A DNA stretch of 7,476 bases from Actinomycetes bacterium (GCA_021846725.1 JAJZWK010000078.1:1-7476), one strand, 5' to 3'. Positions 1 through 5,912 are shown, counted from the stretch's first letter. The notes: generated by a model not told the origin, from the sequence alone. Numbers and translations: made by a program.

Positions 1-1
1 G

Positions 2-898
2 ATAGTAAAAAACTCTATAAATGGTCTACCGGCTATATATACAGGAAACAAGATATTTCATCATGAACCTGCAAAGATAGGCCTCATATATCCAAGTGCA
101 GCATTTTTAGCACCCTGTGCTCAACAAGTAGTCAGTGAGCTGAAGGCAGATCATATTCCTATTAAAGCAACTTTCGTATACGATATTAGTAACTTTGGAA
201 GTGTGTCTGATGAAGCTACTACCGTGATGTCTGACTTTCACCAAAAGGGAATAACCACAGTCATTTGTGGATGTGATCCAGTAACCCCGATGTACATGGC
301 GGGTGCTGCAGCACAACAGAACTACTACCCTGAGTGGATACCGATGACTCTAGGTGACGGCGTAACAAGAGGTATAATGGGTTCACCTGCCGCAAGAAAG
401 GAATGGTCACATGCCATCACCAACTACGTTCAGACTACACCTCCACAGGATCAGGAGTATACACTGGCCTACAAGATAGCTACAGGACATCAACTGCATG
501 GCTTGATCAATGTCGTTACAGCGGGGGGAGTTTACCCGGATATCCTATTGCTTTTCAGCGCTCTGCAACAGGCGGGACCTCATTTGACTGTTCAGAGTTT
601 CCAGCGAGGTATGTGGTCACTCCCTCCATCCGTACAGGATGCATCCATGGGGGGATGGGCTTTCATGCCCGGTCATTACACCACACCTTCAAACTACATG
701 ATTTCCTACTGGAACAACGATGCCAGAGGTGCAGTGACCAATGGAAGGGGTGCATTTTTGGCATGCAATCATGGAGAGCTGTATGCGTATCCTGGCTACA
801 AGGGGGCTACCCTGCCATCCGGTAAGCAACTTTCTTGTTTTGGTGTCGGTGGCTCATCCAAACCGTGGGTACCTCCTCCATCAGCTATACCAAAATAG
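2..898 (+). CDS. ABC transporter substrate-binding protein, type 1 periplasmic binding fold (5'-truncated)
   Basis: The reading frame is open from the left edge to a TAG at 896-898, giving 298 residues; the true start and any signal peptide lie outside the window. A GTG at 203 is internal, because conserved-looking sequence (KIGLIYPSAAF, then VVSELKADHIPI) precedes it. It looks like the C-terminal two thirds of a branched-chain-amino-acid-type (Peripla_BP_6) solute receptor: a strand opening lobe 2 (KIGLIYP), then GITTVICGCDPVTPMYMAGAA followed by YYPEWI, as in receptors where the segment lines the ligand cleft, and a late NYMISYWNNDARG stretch. The family binds a small solute outside the membrane and delivers it to an ABC permease. 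The ligand cannot be read from sequence. The C-terminus is Pro/Ser rich. A hydrolase gene starts 3 nt downstream, suggesting co-transcription. Fold call fairly sure; substrate unknown. Confidence 0.8.
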   Translation: MVKNSINGLPAIYTGNKIFHHEPAKIGLIYPSAAFLAPCAQQVVSELKADHIPIKATFVYDISNFGSVSDEATTVMSDFHQKGITTVICGCDPVTPMYMAGAAAQQNYYPEWIPMTLGDGVTRGIMGSPAARKEWSHAITNYVQTTPPQDQEYTLAYKIATGHQLHGLINVVTAGGVYPDILLLFSALQQAGPHLTVQSFQRGMWSLPPSVQDASMGGWAFMPGHYTTPSNYMISYWNNDARGAVTNGRGAFLACNHGELYAYPGYKGATLPSGKQLSCFGVGGSSKPWVPPPSAIPK

Positions 899-901
899 CA
901 A

Positions 902-1903
902 GTGAGCCTCGATAGATATATGAAAGATGACATCAGCGAAAGACCATTGAAGAGCACTTCCATCTATAGCAATGTTGGCAGTGACAATGTCCGACGCATA
1001 GCAGAAGGAGTGCTCGAAATCGACACTCTACTGGGAGGATGGGAGCGGGTCACGGCTGGTTACCTTATGGAGGGCAACCAGCCAGTGCTGGTAGAGACCG
1101 GCTCTCAGAGCTCCGTTGGGGTTCTACTGTCTGCATTGGATTCAATTGGAATAGGGCCTAACGATCTGGCCGGAGTAGTGGTCACCCACATACACCTGGA
1201 TCATGCCGGAGGGGTAGGAGATGTTGCCAGAGCCTTTCCTAATGCCGCTGTATATGTACATGAAAAAGGTGCCCGCCACCTTGCTGACCCCGAGAGGCTG
1301 GTCGCCTCGGCAGCTCAGGTGTATGGTCCTCTGCTGGATTCCCTGTATGGTAGATTGACCGCTACGCCACAGGAGAGGATACACATACTTCCCGACGGTG
1401 CAGAAATAAAAGTGGGATCCAATAGAACATTGGTAGCTGTAGATTCTCCCGGTCACGCAAAGCATCATCTGGCTATACACGATTCACTCAGTGGCATATT
1501 GTTTGCTGGCGACGCTGTAGGTGTACGGCTTCCAGACGCTGGTATATTAAGACCGGCAACTCCTCCACCCGATTTCGATTTCGACCAGGCTGTTCACTCC
1601 CTGCATCGTTTTGCAGAACGACAGCCATCACAGATTGCTCTGGCTCACTATGGTATTATCCCCGGTAGTCCAGATGAGGTAGTAGAAGAAGCCATCCAGG
1701 TATTGCATAATTGGGTAGATGTGGCAGAAAAGGCTGTCCGTAACGGAGGAGACGTTGTAGATGCACTGGAAAAAGCCTTCAGCAAGGAGCTGTTAGGTGC
1801 AAGTAATGTAGAGCGGAAAAAGCTGGAAACCCTAAATGGAGTACATTCAAATGCGGCCGGAATACGTAGATGGCTTGCAAAACGGGACTCCGGCCAACTA
1901 TAG
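902..1903 (+). CDS. MBL-fold metallo-hydrolase
   Basis: A complete 333-residue protein of the metallo-beta-lactamase superfamily, which uses one or two metal ions to activate water for hydrolysis of esters, thioesters, lactones or similar bonds. All expected metal ligands are visible: THIHLDH at 95-101 (H96, H98, D100, H101), PGH with H185, AGD with D204, and H249 in ALAHYG. The strand before the first motif (LVETG, 63-67) and the C-terminal helices (about 258-333) fit a glyoxalase II/lactonase-like layout. No signal peptide is seen, so it is probably cytoplasmic. The start is uncertain: GTG at 902 has no clear Shine-Dalgarno, nor does ATG at 920 (residue 7). The 3-nt gap after the binding-protein gene suggests one operon and translational coupling. 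Ile codons are 10 ATA, 5 ATC and 3 ATT. Fold and catalytic competence are well supported; the substrate is not identifiable. Confidence 0.9.
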   Translation: MSLDRYMKDDISERPLKSTSIYSNVGSDNVRRIAEGVLEIDTLLGGWERVTAGYLMEGNQPVLVETGSQSSVGVLLSALDSIGIGPNDLAGVVVTHIHLDHAGGVGDVARAFPNAAVYVHEKGARHLADPERLVASAAQVYGPLLDSLYGRLTATPQERIHILPDGAEIKVGSNRTLVAVDSPGHAKHHLAIHDSLSGILFAGDAVGVRLPDAGILRPATPPPDFDFDQAVHSLHRFAERQPSQIALAHYGIIPGSPDEVVEEAIQVLHNWVDVAEKAVRNGGDVVDALEKAFSKELLGASNVERKKLETLNGVHSNAAGIRRWLAKRDSGQL

Positions 1904-1927
1904 TACATGACAAGATAGTTTGGATAC

Positions 1928-2003
1928 ATGCCTGTATGATTAAACACGTCCCGCAAGCCCGTGGCTTGAGCCAAGGGGGGATGTCAGTAATTTGTACAGG
2001 CAT
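1928..2003. repeat. 9-bp inverted repeat enclosing a hairpin
   Basis: ATGCCTGTA at 1928-1936 is perfectly complementary to TACAGGCAT at 1995-2003. In RNA the pairing can extend inward by two G-U pairs and one A-U pair. It encloses the CCCgTGGC hairpin at 1958-1977, giving a nested stem. The left arm can instead form a local hairpin, ATACA-TGCC-TGTAT at 1924-1937. It could be a structured transcript 3' end or the termini of a small palindromic element. No known RNA family is recognised. Confidence 0.4.
1958..1988 (+). mobile_element. possible solo right end of an IS200/IS605-type element
   Basis: A hairpin has stem CCC-g-TGGC, loop TTGA, and GCCA-a-GGG (1958-1977), with one G/A mismatch. It is followed by GGGATGTCAGT. 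As I recall, IS200/IS605 right ends, which also form the 3' end of TnpB guide RNAs, often have a GC hairpin near CCCGTGGCTT..AGCC followed by a G-rich run and ATGTCA. No tnpA or tnpB coding remnant is seen on either side. It may be an orphan end, a non-autonomous element or chance. There is no T-tract, so a standard intrinsic terminator is less likely, although it could still stabilise the 3' end of the hydrolase mRNA. Confidence 0.3.
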
Positions 2004-2018
2004 ACCGGTAGATGTACA
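1993..2018. promoter_or_regulatory. operator-like TGTACA pair around a TACCGGTA palindrome
   Basis: TGTACA occurs at 1993-1998 and again at 2013-2018, with starts exactly 20 bp apart, about two helical turns. The 8-bp palindrome TACCGGTA (2003-2010) sits almost at the centre. This symmetry suits a dimeric regulator binding upstream of the cupredoxin-like gene, whose start is about 115 bp away. No specific regulator is recognised, and the 1993-1998 copy overlaps the right arm of the larger inverted repeat. Confidence 0.25.
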
Positions 2019-2033
2019 ACAGGTCGATTGATG

Positions 2034-2081
2034 GATTACCACAGTGTGGGTGCTACTGAACAACTCGGCCGATGGGTAATC
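2034..2081. repeat. 7-bp inverted repeat upstream of the cupredoxin-like gene
   Basis: GATTACC at 2034-2040 and GGTAATC at 2075-2081 are perfect inverted copies separated by 34 bp. They lie just upstream of the weak promoter proposed at 2082-2111, so an operator or DNA loop is more likely than a leader hairpin. They could be coincidental. Confidence 0.25.
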
Positions 2082-2111
2082 TTGCCGGTAGAAGCAGGAT
2101 AGGACTAAAAA
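2082..2111 (+). promoter_or_regulatory. weak promoter candidate for the cupredoxin-like gene
   Basis: TTGCCG (2082-2087) matches 4 of 6 of the -35 consensus. TAAAAA (2106-2111), 18 bp later, matches 4 of 6 of the -10. It would start transcription about 15 nt before the ATG, leaving room for the AAGGGA ribosome site. No stronger sigma-70-like pair was seen between 2010 and 2131. Confidence 0.25.
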
Positions 2112-2117
2112 AGTAGT

Positions 2118-2123
2118 AAGGGA
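2118..2123 (+). promoter_or_regulatory. ribosome binding site of the cupredoxin-like gene
   Basis: AAGGGA lies 8 nt before the ATG at 2132 and supports that start. A closer ATG at 2124 is in another frame. Confidence 0.55.
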
Positions 2124-2131
2124 ATGTCAAA

Positions 2132-2509
2132 ATGAGTAAAAGTCGTGCCATAATAATACTGCTAGGATTGTGCGTACTGGGAACTGCCTGTGGCGGACTG
2201 CCTGCCTCCCCTGGGATACAACAGCATATCTATCCCGGCGCTGTACCTCAAAGTAAGGTTGCAGCTGTTATACGGACGCGCTACGTTGCATTTGAACCTG
2301 CTGTGGTTACAATTCATGCAGGACAGACAGTGGAATGGGTATTGGATGATGGACAGATACCTGTTAATGTGGTATTCCCCAAGTTGCACATTAGCAGTCC
2401 AACTGCCACTAAAGGAAAATGGTACTATACATTCAACAAGCCAGGGACATACCGCTATGTCTCCAGTATCCACTCAACGATGTTTGGTAGGGTGGTGGTA
2501 AGGTCATAG
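2132..2509 (+). CDS. cupredoxin-like probable lipoprotein lacking two copper ligands
   Basis: A complete 125-residue protein. Residues 1-19 form an export signal (SKSR, then IIILLGLCVLGTA) with Cys20 before GG as the probable lipidation site; the box LGTAC is slightly atypical. Residues 50-125 fit a plastocyanin/amicyanin-like cupredoxin: YVAFEPAVVTIHAGQTVEW (51-69), PVNVVFP (77-83), GTYRYVSSIHSTMFG (105-119), VVV. Relatives usually read PHNV and Y-x-C-x-x-H-x-x-x-M here. This protein has Val78 in place of the first His and Ser111 in place of Cys; only His114 and Met117 remain. The codons GTT (2363-2365) and TCC (2462-2464) are clear in the sequence. Such a protein should not form a blue copper site; a structural, binding or altered metal role is inference. 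It converges with the minus-strand Mur ligase gene. Fold likely; function unknown. Confidence 0.8.
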   Translation: MSKSRAIIILLGLCVLGTACGGLPASPGIQQHIYPGAVPQSKVAAVIRTRYVAFEPAVVTIHAGQTVEWVLDDGQIPVNVVFPKLHISSPTATKGKWYYTFNKPGTYRYVSSIHSTMFGRVVVRS

Positions 2510-2521
2510 TGCCCTAACTAC

Positions 2522-2548
2522 TAATATATATCGCGTAAGAATATATTA
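2522..2548. terminator. AT-only hairpin between convergent genes, possible weak bidirectional terminator
   Basis: TAATATAT (2522-2529) and ATATATTA (2541-2548) are inverted copies around an 11-base loop, in the 62-bp gap between two convergent stops. The position suits a shared terminator, but the stem has no GC pairs and no T-run follows on either strand, so support is weak. Confidence 0.3.
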
Positions 2549-2571
2549 TATCAGTAATAAGAAACTCGACA

Positions 2572-4185
2572 TCAAGGGTAATGATCCGGTAAGTCGTTTT
2601 CGTATAGAACGACATCTTTAGCGGTCAAATTATCTCGTACCCAATTTACCGCCTGATCCCGCCTAGTAAAGAAGAGCACTTTGGGTTGCTTGGCTGCCTG
2701 AGATATGCCATTGGACAGGTACCTACGATTGGTACGTCCCACTATTAGCACCACATCGGCAACTACAGCGGCTGCTCTGGCAAAGGATTCGTTCTCCTGC
2801 CTGCTGCGGTTGCCAAGTTCTACCATACCTGGAGTGACCAGTACTCTGGAGCCGTCACACTCTTCTTCCTTGAGAAGTCGCAGTGCGGCCATGCATCCTG
2901 CCGGGTTCGAATTGTAGGTATCGTCAAGTATAGTAGGATGCCCATTCTCCTTTACCTTGGTAAGTCTATGGGGAGGGCTTGGCAATGTAGGAAGCTGTTT
3001 GGATATCGTCTCATTGGGGCACCCAGCCGCAAGTGCCAGTCCGACAGCACATGCTGTATTGGACGGATGAGCTTCCAATCGCAGTTCAGAGGCGATAATT
3101 TCGTGCCCTATATACACGCTGATCAGTCCTGTTGAGGCATCTCTGATTACTCTTACATCTACCAGTACATCAGTAGGTTCGTCAGTTCTTTGTTCGCTCA
3201 ATTGTAAGCTGTCTGAATCCACTGACCCTGCTTCATCAGCAGATGAACTTTTCTTGGACGAGCATCGTATCACCCTTTTCCCGTTACTTTCTAGGTAGTT
3301 GGCCAATCCTGCCAGGCGAAGGTCGTCTACTTGCAGCACTACAGTAGAGGCAGTTTCGGTGATTTCAGACTTGGCCTGCAGTATCCGCTCCTCGCTCTTC
3401 ATTCGTTCAAGATGAACAGGACCAATAGCTGTAATAGCCGATATCTCGGGTCTCATCCAACTGCACATATCTCTTATTTCACCCTGGCCGTATGTACCCA
3501 TCTCAGCTACGAATATCTCCGTAGAATCGAGCAATTGCTCATTTATGGCTCTGGAAAGACCTGCACGATTGTTGAAACTGGCTGGGCTGGCCTGTGTCCT
3601 GAAGCATCCAGACAGTAGATGGGCAGTATAGAGTTTGGTGGATGTCTTCCCGTATGAACCAGTTATGGCAATTACCGTCGGAGACACTTTTGCCAGGCGA
3701 TCCTTGGCATCTCTAATGTAGACATTTGACAGCCTGTGTTCCAAGGGTGCCAAAATATAACTACCCAGATCTACAATGGCACAACTTCCAATATCTATTA
3801 CCGCCCCAGCCGTGCTACCGTGTCCAAATAAAATGCCCACGATAACGATTATGGTCTCTATAGACACACTGACAACAGCCAGGGTTTTAAGTCTGCGTGT
3901 CCAGATCAAGGGCGAACTTACACCTCTGAGCGATAGTCCAACCGGACCTACAATGGCCACGACAGCACTACCCAAAGCCGCTACAGAGAAGCGAGCAGAT
4001 ACTACTATTCCTGCGCAACCGACCAGGGCCAATAGGATGTTTACAGGAGACGAAACCCACCAGCGATATGCAAAGAGCGAAGTCGAGTCAGGTATATAAT
4101 GCTCACGCTGTGCTACCCTGAGCCACCTGAGCATTGCGGGAATAGAAGCTACCAGACAGATAACCGCTACAATTATCTGTAGCAT
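2572..4185 (-). CDS. membrane-anchored MurF-like Mur ligase
   Basis: A 537-residue ATP-dependent amide ligase of the Mur family. MurF adds D-Ala-D-Ala to UDP-MurNAc-tripeptide in peptidoglycan synthesis; this substrate is inferred. Visible motifs: P-loop GSYGKTS (176-182), AEMGTYGQGEI (227-237) like the MurF EMG..GEI signature, GPVHLER (255-261), K272 in QAKSEI as the candidate carbamylated lysine, PPHRL (404-408), DDTYNSNP (421-428) and TPGMVELG (451-458). It differs from classical MurF in lacking the soluble UDP-binding N-domain; residues 1-150 instead carry about five hydrophobic segments (near 2-19, 47-64, 67-86, 102-120, 123-147). Residues 309-337 are a Ser/Asp/Glu-rich insert. ATG at 4185 overlaps the upstream TAA by one base and has no Shine-Dalgarno, implying coupled translation. 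No other cell-wall gene is adjacent. A ligase for another wall or capsule substrate is possible. Confidence 0.85.
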   Translation of the reverse strand: MLQIIVAVICLVASIPAMLRWLRVAQREHYIPDSTSLFAYRWWVSSPVNILLALVGCAGIVVSARFSVAALGSAVVAIVGPVGLSLRGVSSPLIWTRRLKTLAVVSVSIETIIVIVGILFGHGSTAGAVIDIGSCAIVDLGSYILAPLEHRLSNVYIRDAKDRLAKVSPTVIAITGSYGKTSTKLYTAHLLSGCFRTQASPASFNNRAGLSRAINEQLLDSTEIFVAEMGTYGQGEIRDMCSWMRPEISAITAIGPVHLERMKSEERILQAKSEITETASTVVLQVDDLRLAGLANYLESNGKRVIRCSSKKSSSADEAGSVDSDSLQLSEQRTDEPTDVLVDVRVIRDASTGLISVYIGHEIIASELRLEAHPSNTACAVGLALAAGCPNETISKQLPTLPSPPHRLTKVKENGHPTILDDTYNSNPAGCMAALRLLKEEECDGSRVLVTPGMVELGNRSRQENESFARAAAVVADVVLIVGRTNRRYLSNGISQAAKQPKVLFFTRRDQAVNWVRDNLTAKDVVLYENDLPDHYP

Positions 4186-5684
4186 TATGTATGGATTACA
4201 GCTGATGCCGGTGGAATTGGACCAGGTGAAGACGTACCTCCGGGACCGGCGGTCAGACAGGAATCCAGCAGAGCCGGGTTAGCTGGTGAGGGGAGCACGG
4301 GAGGCGTAGCGAAGGTGGCACGAGAGAAGTCGAGAAAATCAAGCATATTGTTCGCATTGGCATCGCGAGCGGTCAGTGCCGGTAGGTTCCACTTGGTCTC
4401 TACCAATTTCAATATAGAGGTATGATCGTATACTTCATGGGAAACAAAGTCAGCCTTTGAATAAGGGCTGACCACAATTGCAGGCACGCGAAAACCATAA
4501 CGAGCAAAGCCATCGTACTGCTCATCTTTTGGAGCATCCGGAGGTATATCATCAGGCGGAACGGCAGCGGGGGGAGGAACGTGGTCGAAATAGCCTCCAT
4601 GCTCATCATAGGTAATCACAAGCAAAGTTTTCGACCATTTAGGACCTGACATCAAAGCATTGACCACCTTTGAGATGAATACATCGCCAAACTGAATGTC
4701 CTGTCCCTCCCCCTCAGAGTTGCCTTCTATGTTTCCACTCTGTGTAAATTGAGGGTCTATGATCGAAAATGCTGGCAGTGTCCCCTCCTTAGCATCGGCA
4801 TAGAACTGTGAAATATGCACGACACTGCCCGCAGGGGCCTTTCTGGCCGAAGTGTTCAGCAAGAACAGATCAGTTGTAGGAAAATCTGAGTAATAATCAC
4901 GCCATGATATGTTATAGGAATCAAGCATATCCATGATTGTACCGTTGGCCGGATAAGGGGCTGACAAGTCATCCTTAATAAGACCAGAGGAGGTAGCGGC
5001 GAGGAGGTAGCGGCGGTTTGGAAAGGTAGGTCCCATGACCGAGCAGAAGTAGTTGTCGCCGATTGGGAAGGTGCGAGCCAGTCCATAGGTAAACGGTATC
5101 GTTGTACCGGTATAGTATCCCATTGCTGCAGGTCCGCTAGCACTCCTGGCAAACCCCTGATTGGTACCATGATCATACTGGAAATGACTATCGTACCAGG
5201 ATTGAACTGGTTGTGCGTATGTACGGCAGGGGTTCGGATCGGGAAATGCCCGTATGAGTTCGCCGTTGCGGTATGGGTTGGTCTCGGTAGGTAAGCCATT
5301 GGATCCCAGTTTGAATCCATTTCCTCTACCAAGCATTCCCAATATATGATCGAATGAACGGTTCTCCTCCATTAGTACCACTATGTGTTCAATCTGAGGA
5401 AGGGTATCTGTTCCAGGCTTAAGTTTCGGGTAGGGAAGGCTGCCTGCCTTCAATCGTCCGGAGGAAGTACTGGTCGTCGGCAGGATACGGCGTGGTGATT
5501 TTTTGGTGGTCGTAGAACACCCGGCAAGCAATCCTCCTCCTGCTATCCCCATCGCTCCGTACGCACCCATTACAAGTAAATCACGACGGGATATATCACC
5601 TCGTATCCCAGTACTGTACATGGTAACACTGTCCGTGTCGTTTGCCTGTCTTCTGTCAAAGTGATTGCCGGTATTATTACGCAT
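4185..5684 (-). CDS. Tat-exported lipoprotein phosphoesterase (acid phosphatase/phospholipase C family)
   Basis: A 499-residue member of the AcpA/phospholipase C phosphoesterase family, which hydrolyses phosphate mono- or diesters outside the cytoplasm. The N-terminus has a twin-arginine signal, SRRDLLVMG (32-40), a hydrophobic stretch and lipobox LLAGC with Cys56, so it is probably folded inside, exported by Tat and lipid-anchored. A Ser/Thr/Lys linker follows. Family motifs: VLMEENRSFDH (103-113; E107, N108 candidate metal ligands), YDHGTNQG (170-177), MGPTFPNRRY (217-226; T220 the likely nucleophile by analogy), DEHGGYFDHVPPP (360-372; D360, E361), GFRVPAIVVSPY (397-408) and YDHTSILKLVE (419-429). 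ATG at 5684 sits only a few bases after a promoter, so its mRNA may be almost leaderless. Met22 (5621) is an alternative start that keeps the Tat signal; neither has a clear Shine-Dalgarno. Substrate (phospholipid, nucleotide, teichoic-type polymer) is unknown. Confidence 0.92.
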   Translation of the reverse strand: MRNNTGNHFDRRQANDTDSVTMYSTGIRGDISRRDLLVMGAYGAMGIAGGGLLAGCSTTTKKSPRRILPTTSTSSGRLKAGSLPYPKLKPGTDTLPQIEHIVVLMEENRSFDHILGMLGRGNGFKLGSNGLPTETNPYRNGELIRAFPDPNPCRTYAQPVQSWYDSHFQYDHGTNQGFARSASGPAAMGYYTGTTIPFTYGLARTFPIGDNYFCSVMGPTFPNRRYLLAATSSGLIKDDLSAPYPANGTIMDMLDSYNISWRDYYSDFPTTDLFLLNTSARKAPAGSVVHISQFYADAKEGTLPAFSIIDPQFTQSGNIEGNSEGEGQDIQFGDVFISKVVNALMSGPKWSKTLLVITYDEHGGYFDHVPPPAAVPPDDIPPDAPKDEQYDGFARYGFRVPAIVVSPYSKADFVSHEVYDHTSILKLVETKWNLPALTARDANANNMLDFLDFSRATFATPPVLPSPANPALLDSCLTAGPGGTSSPGPIPPASAVIHT

Positions 5685-5692
5685 ATGTACAT

Positions 5693-5722
5693 ACTATAAT
5701 AAGTTGGCTTTTGGACAGTTAA
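5693..5722 (-). promoter_or_regulatory. promoter of the phosphoesterase-Mur ligase operon
   Basis: On the minus strand TTAACT (5722-5717) and TATAGT (5698-5693) are separated by 18 bp, each close to the sigma-70 consensus. Transcription would begin about 7 nt past the -10, at or within a few bases of the ATG at 5684, implying a leaderless or near-leaderless mRNA. This agrees with the absence of a Shine-Dalgarno. An overlapping TATTAT (5701-5696) would give a leader of about 5 nt. Confidence 0.5.
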
Positions 5723-5798
5723 CTTTTTATATTTTTTGGTGGTAGGCCATAATTAGCTTTTGAATCATCATGGAGAAAGCATCGGAGTCTTTGATGGC

Positions 5799-5912
5799 AT
5801 GATAATGACTTGCGTTGCGGATTACACTCCCGGAGAGCAAGGGGGTACAACGTGTCTTTATAGAAACTTATGTACAGATATTGGTATAAAATATTTTCGT
5901 GATTTCACATGA
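5799..5912 (+). other. short upstream ORF overlapping the methyltransferase start (doubtful)
   Basis: ATG at 5799 opens a 37-codon frame (begins MIMTCVADYTPG, contains three Cys) ending with TGA at 5910-5912, which overlaps the methyltransferase ATG as ATGA. Its own ATG overlaps, again as ATGA, the stop of a 10-codon frame at 5770-5802. GGAG at 5784-5787 is 11 nt upstream. A possible extended -10 inside it (5882-5890) would make an mRNA lacking it. No homology is recognised, and chance is a fair explanation. Confidence 0.15.
5882..5890 (+). promoter_or_regulatory. extended -10 promoter candidate for the methyltransferase gene
   Basis: TGGTATAAA combines a TG-n extension with a near-consensus -10 (TATAAA at 5885-5890). 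No convincing -35 lies 16-18 bp upstream, which an extended -10 can tolerate. Predicted leader is roughly 12 nt, with no Shine-Dalgarno before ATG 5909. The rest of the 224-bp divergent region (5685-5908) shows no other clear site. Confidence 0.4.

Noticed and set aside
403..825. 140-codon plus-strand frame
   Set aside because: Lies wholly inside the binding-protein gene in another frame; composition is erratic and no motif is recognisable.
1958..1977. Hairpin as a standard intrinsic terminator of the hydrolase operon
   Set aside because: It is followed by G-rich sequence rather than a T-run, so Rho-independent termination is not supported.
1142..2063. Three minus-strand frames of 94-112 codons opposite the hydrolase gene and the following gap
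   Set aside because: Antisense shadows of a gene with clear catalytic motifs; no ribosome sites and no family resemblance. The stretch over 1904-2063 also shows no transposase-like motif.
1904..2131. Known riboswitch (cobalamin, c-di-GMP, glycine types considered)
   Set aside because: None of the conserved core motifs I know for these classes is present; only generic inverted repeats are seen.
2190..2501. 103-codon plus-strand frame overlapping the cupredoxin-like gene
   Set aside because: Out of frame with the gene that has the signal peptide, ribosome site and fold motifs; no support of its own.
4856..5332. 158-codon minus-strand frame inside the phosphoesterase gene
   Set aside because: Same strand but shifted frame; the phosphoesterase motifs run uninterrupted through the region, so no frameshift or second gene is needed.
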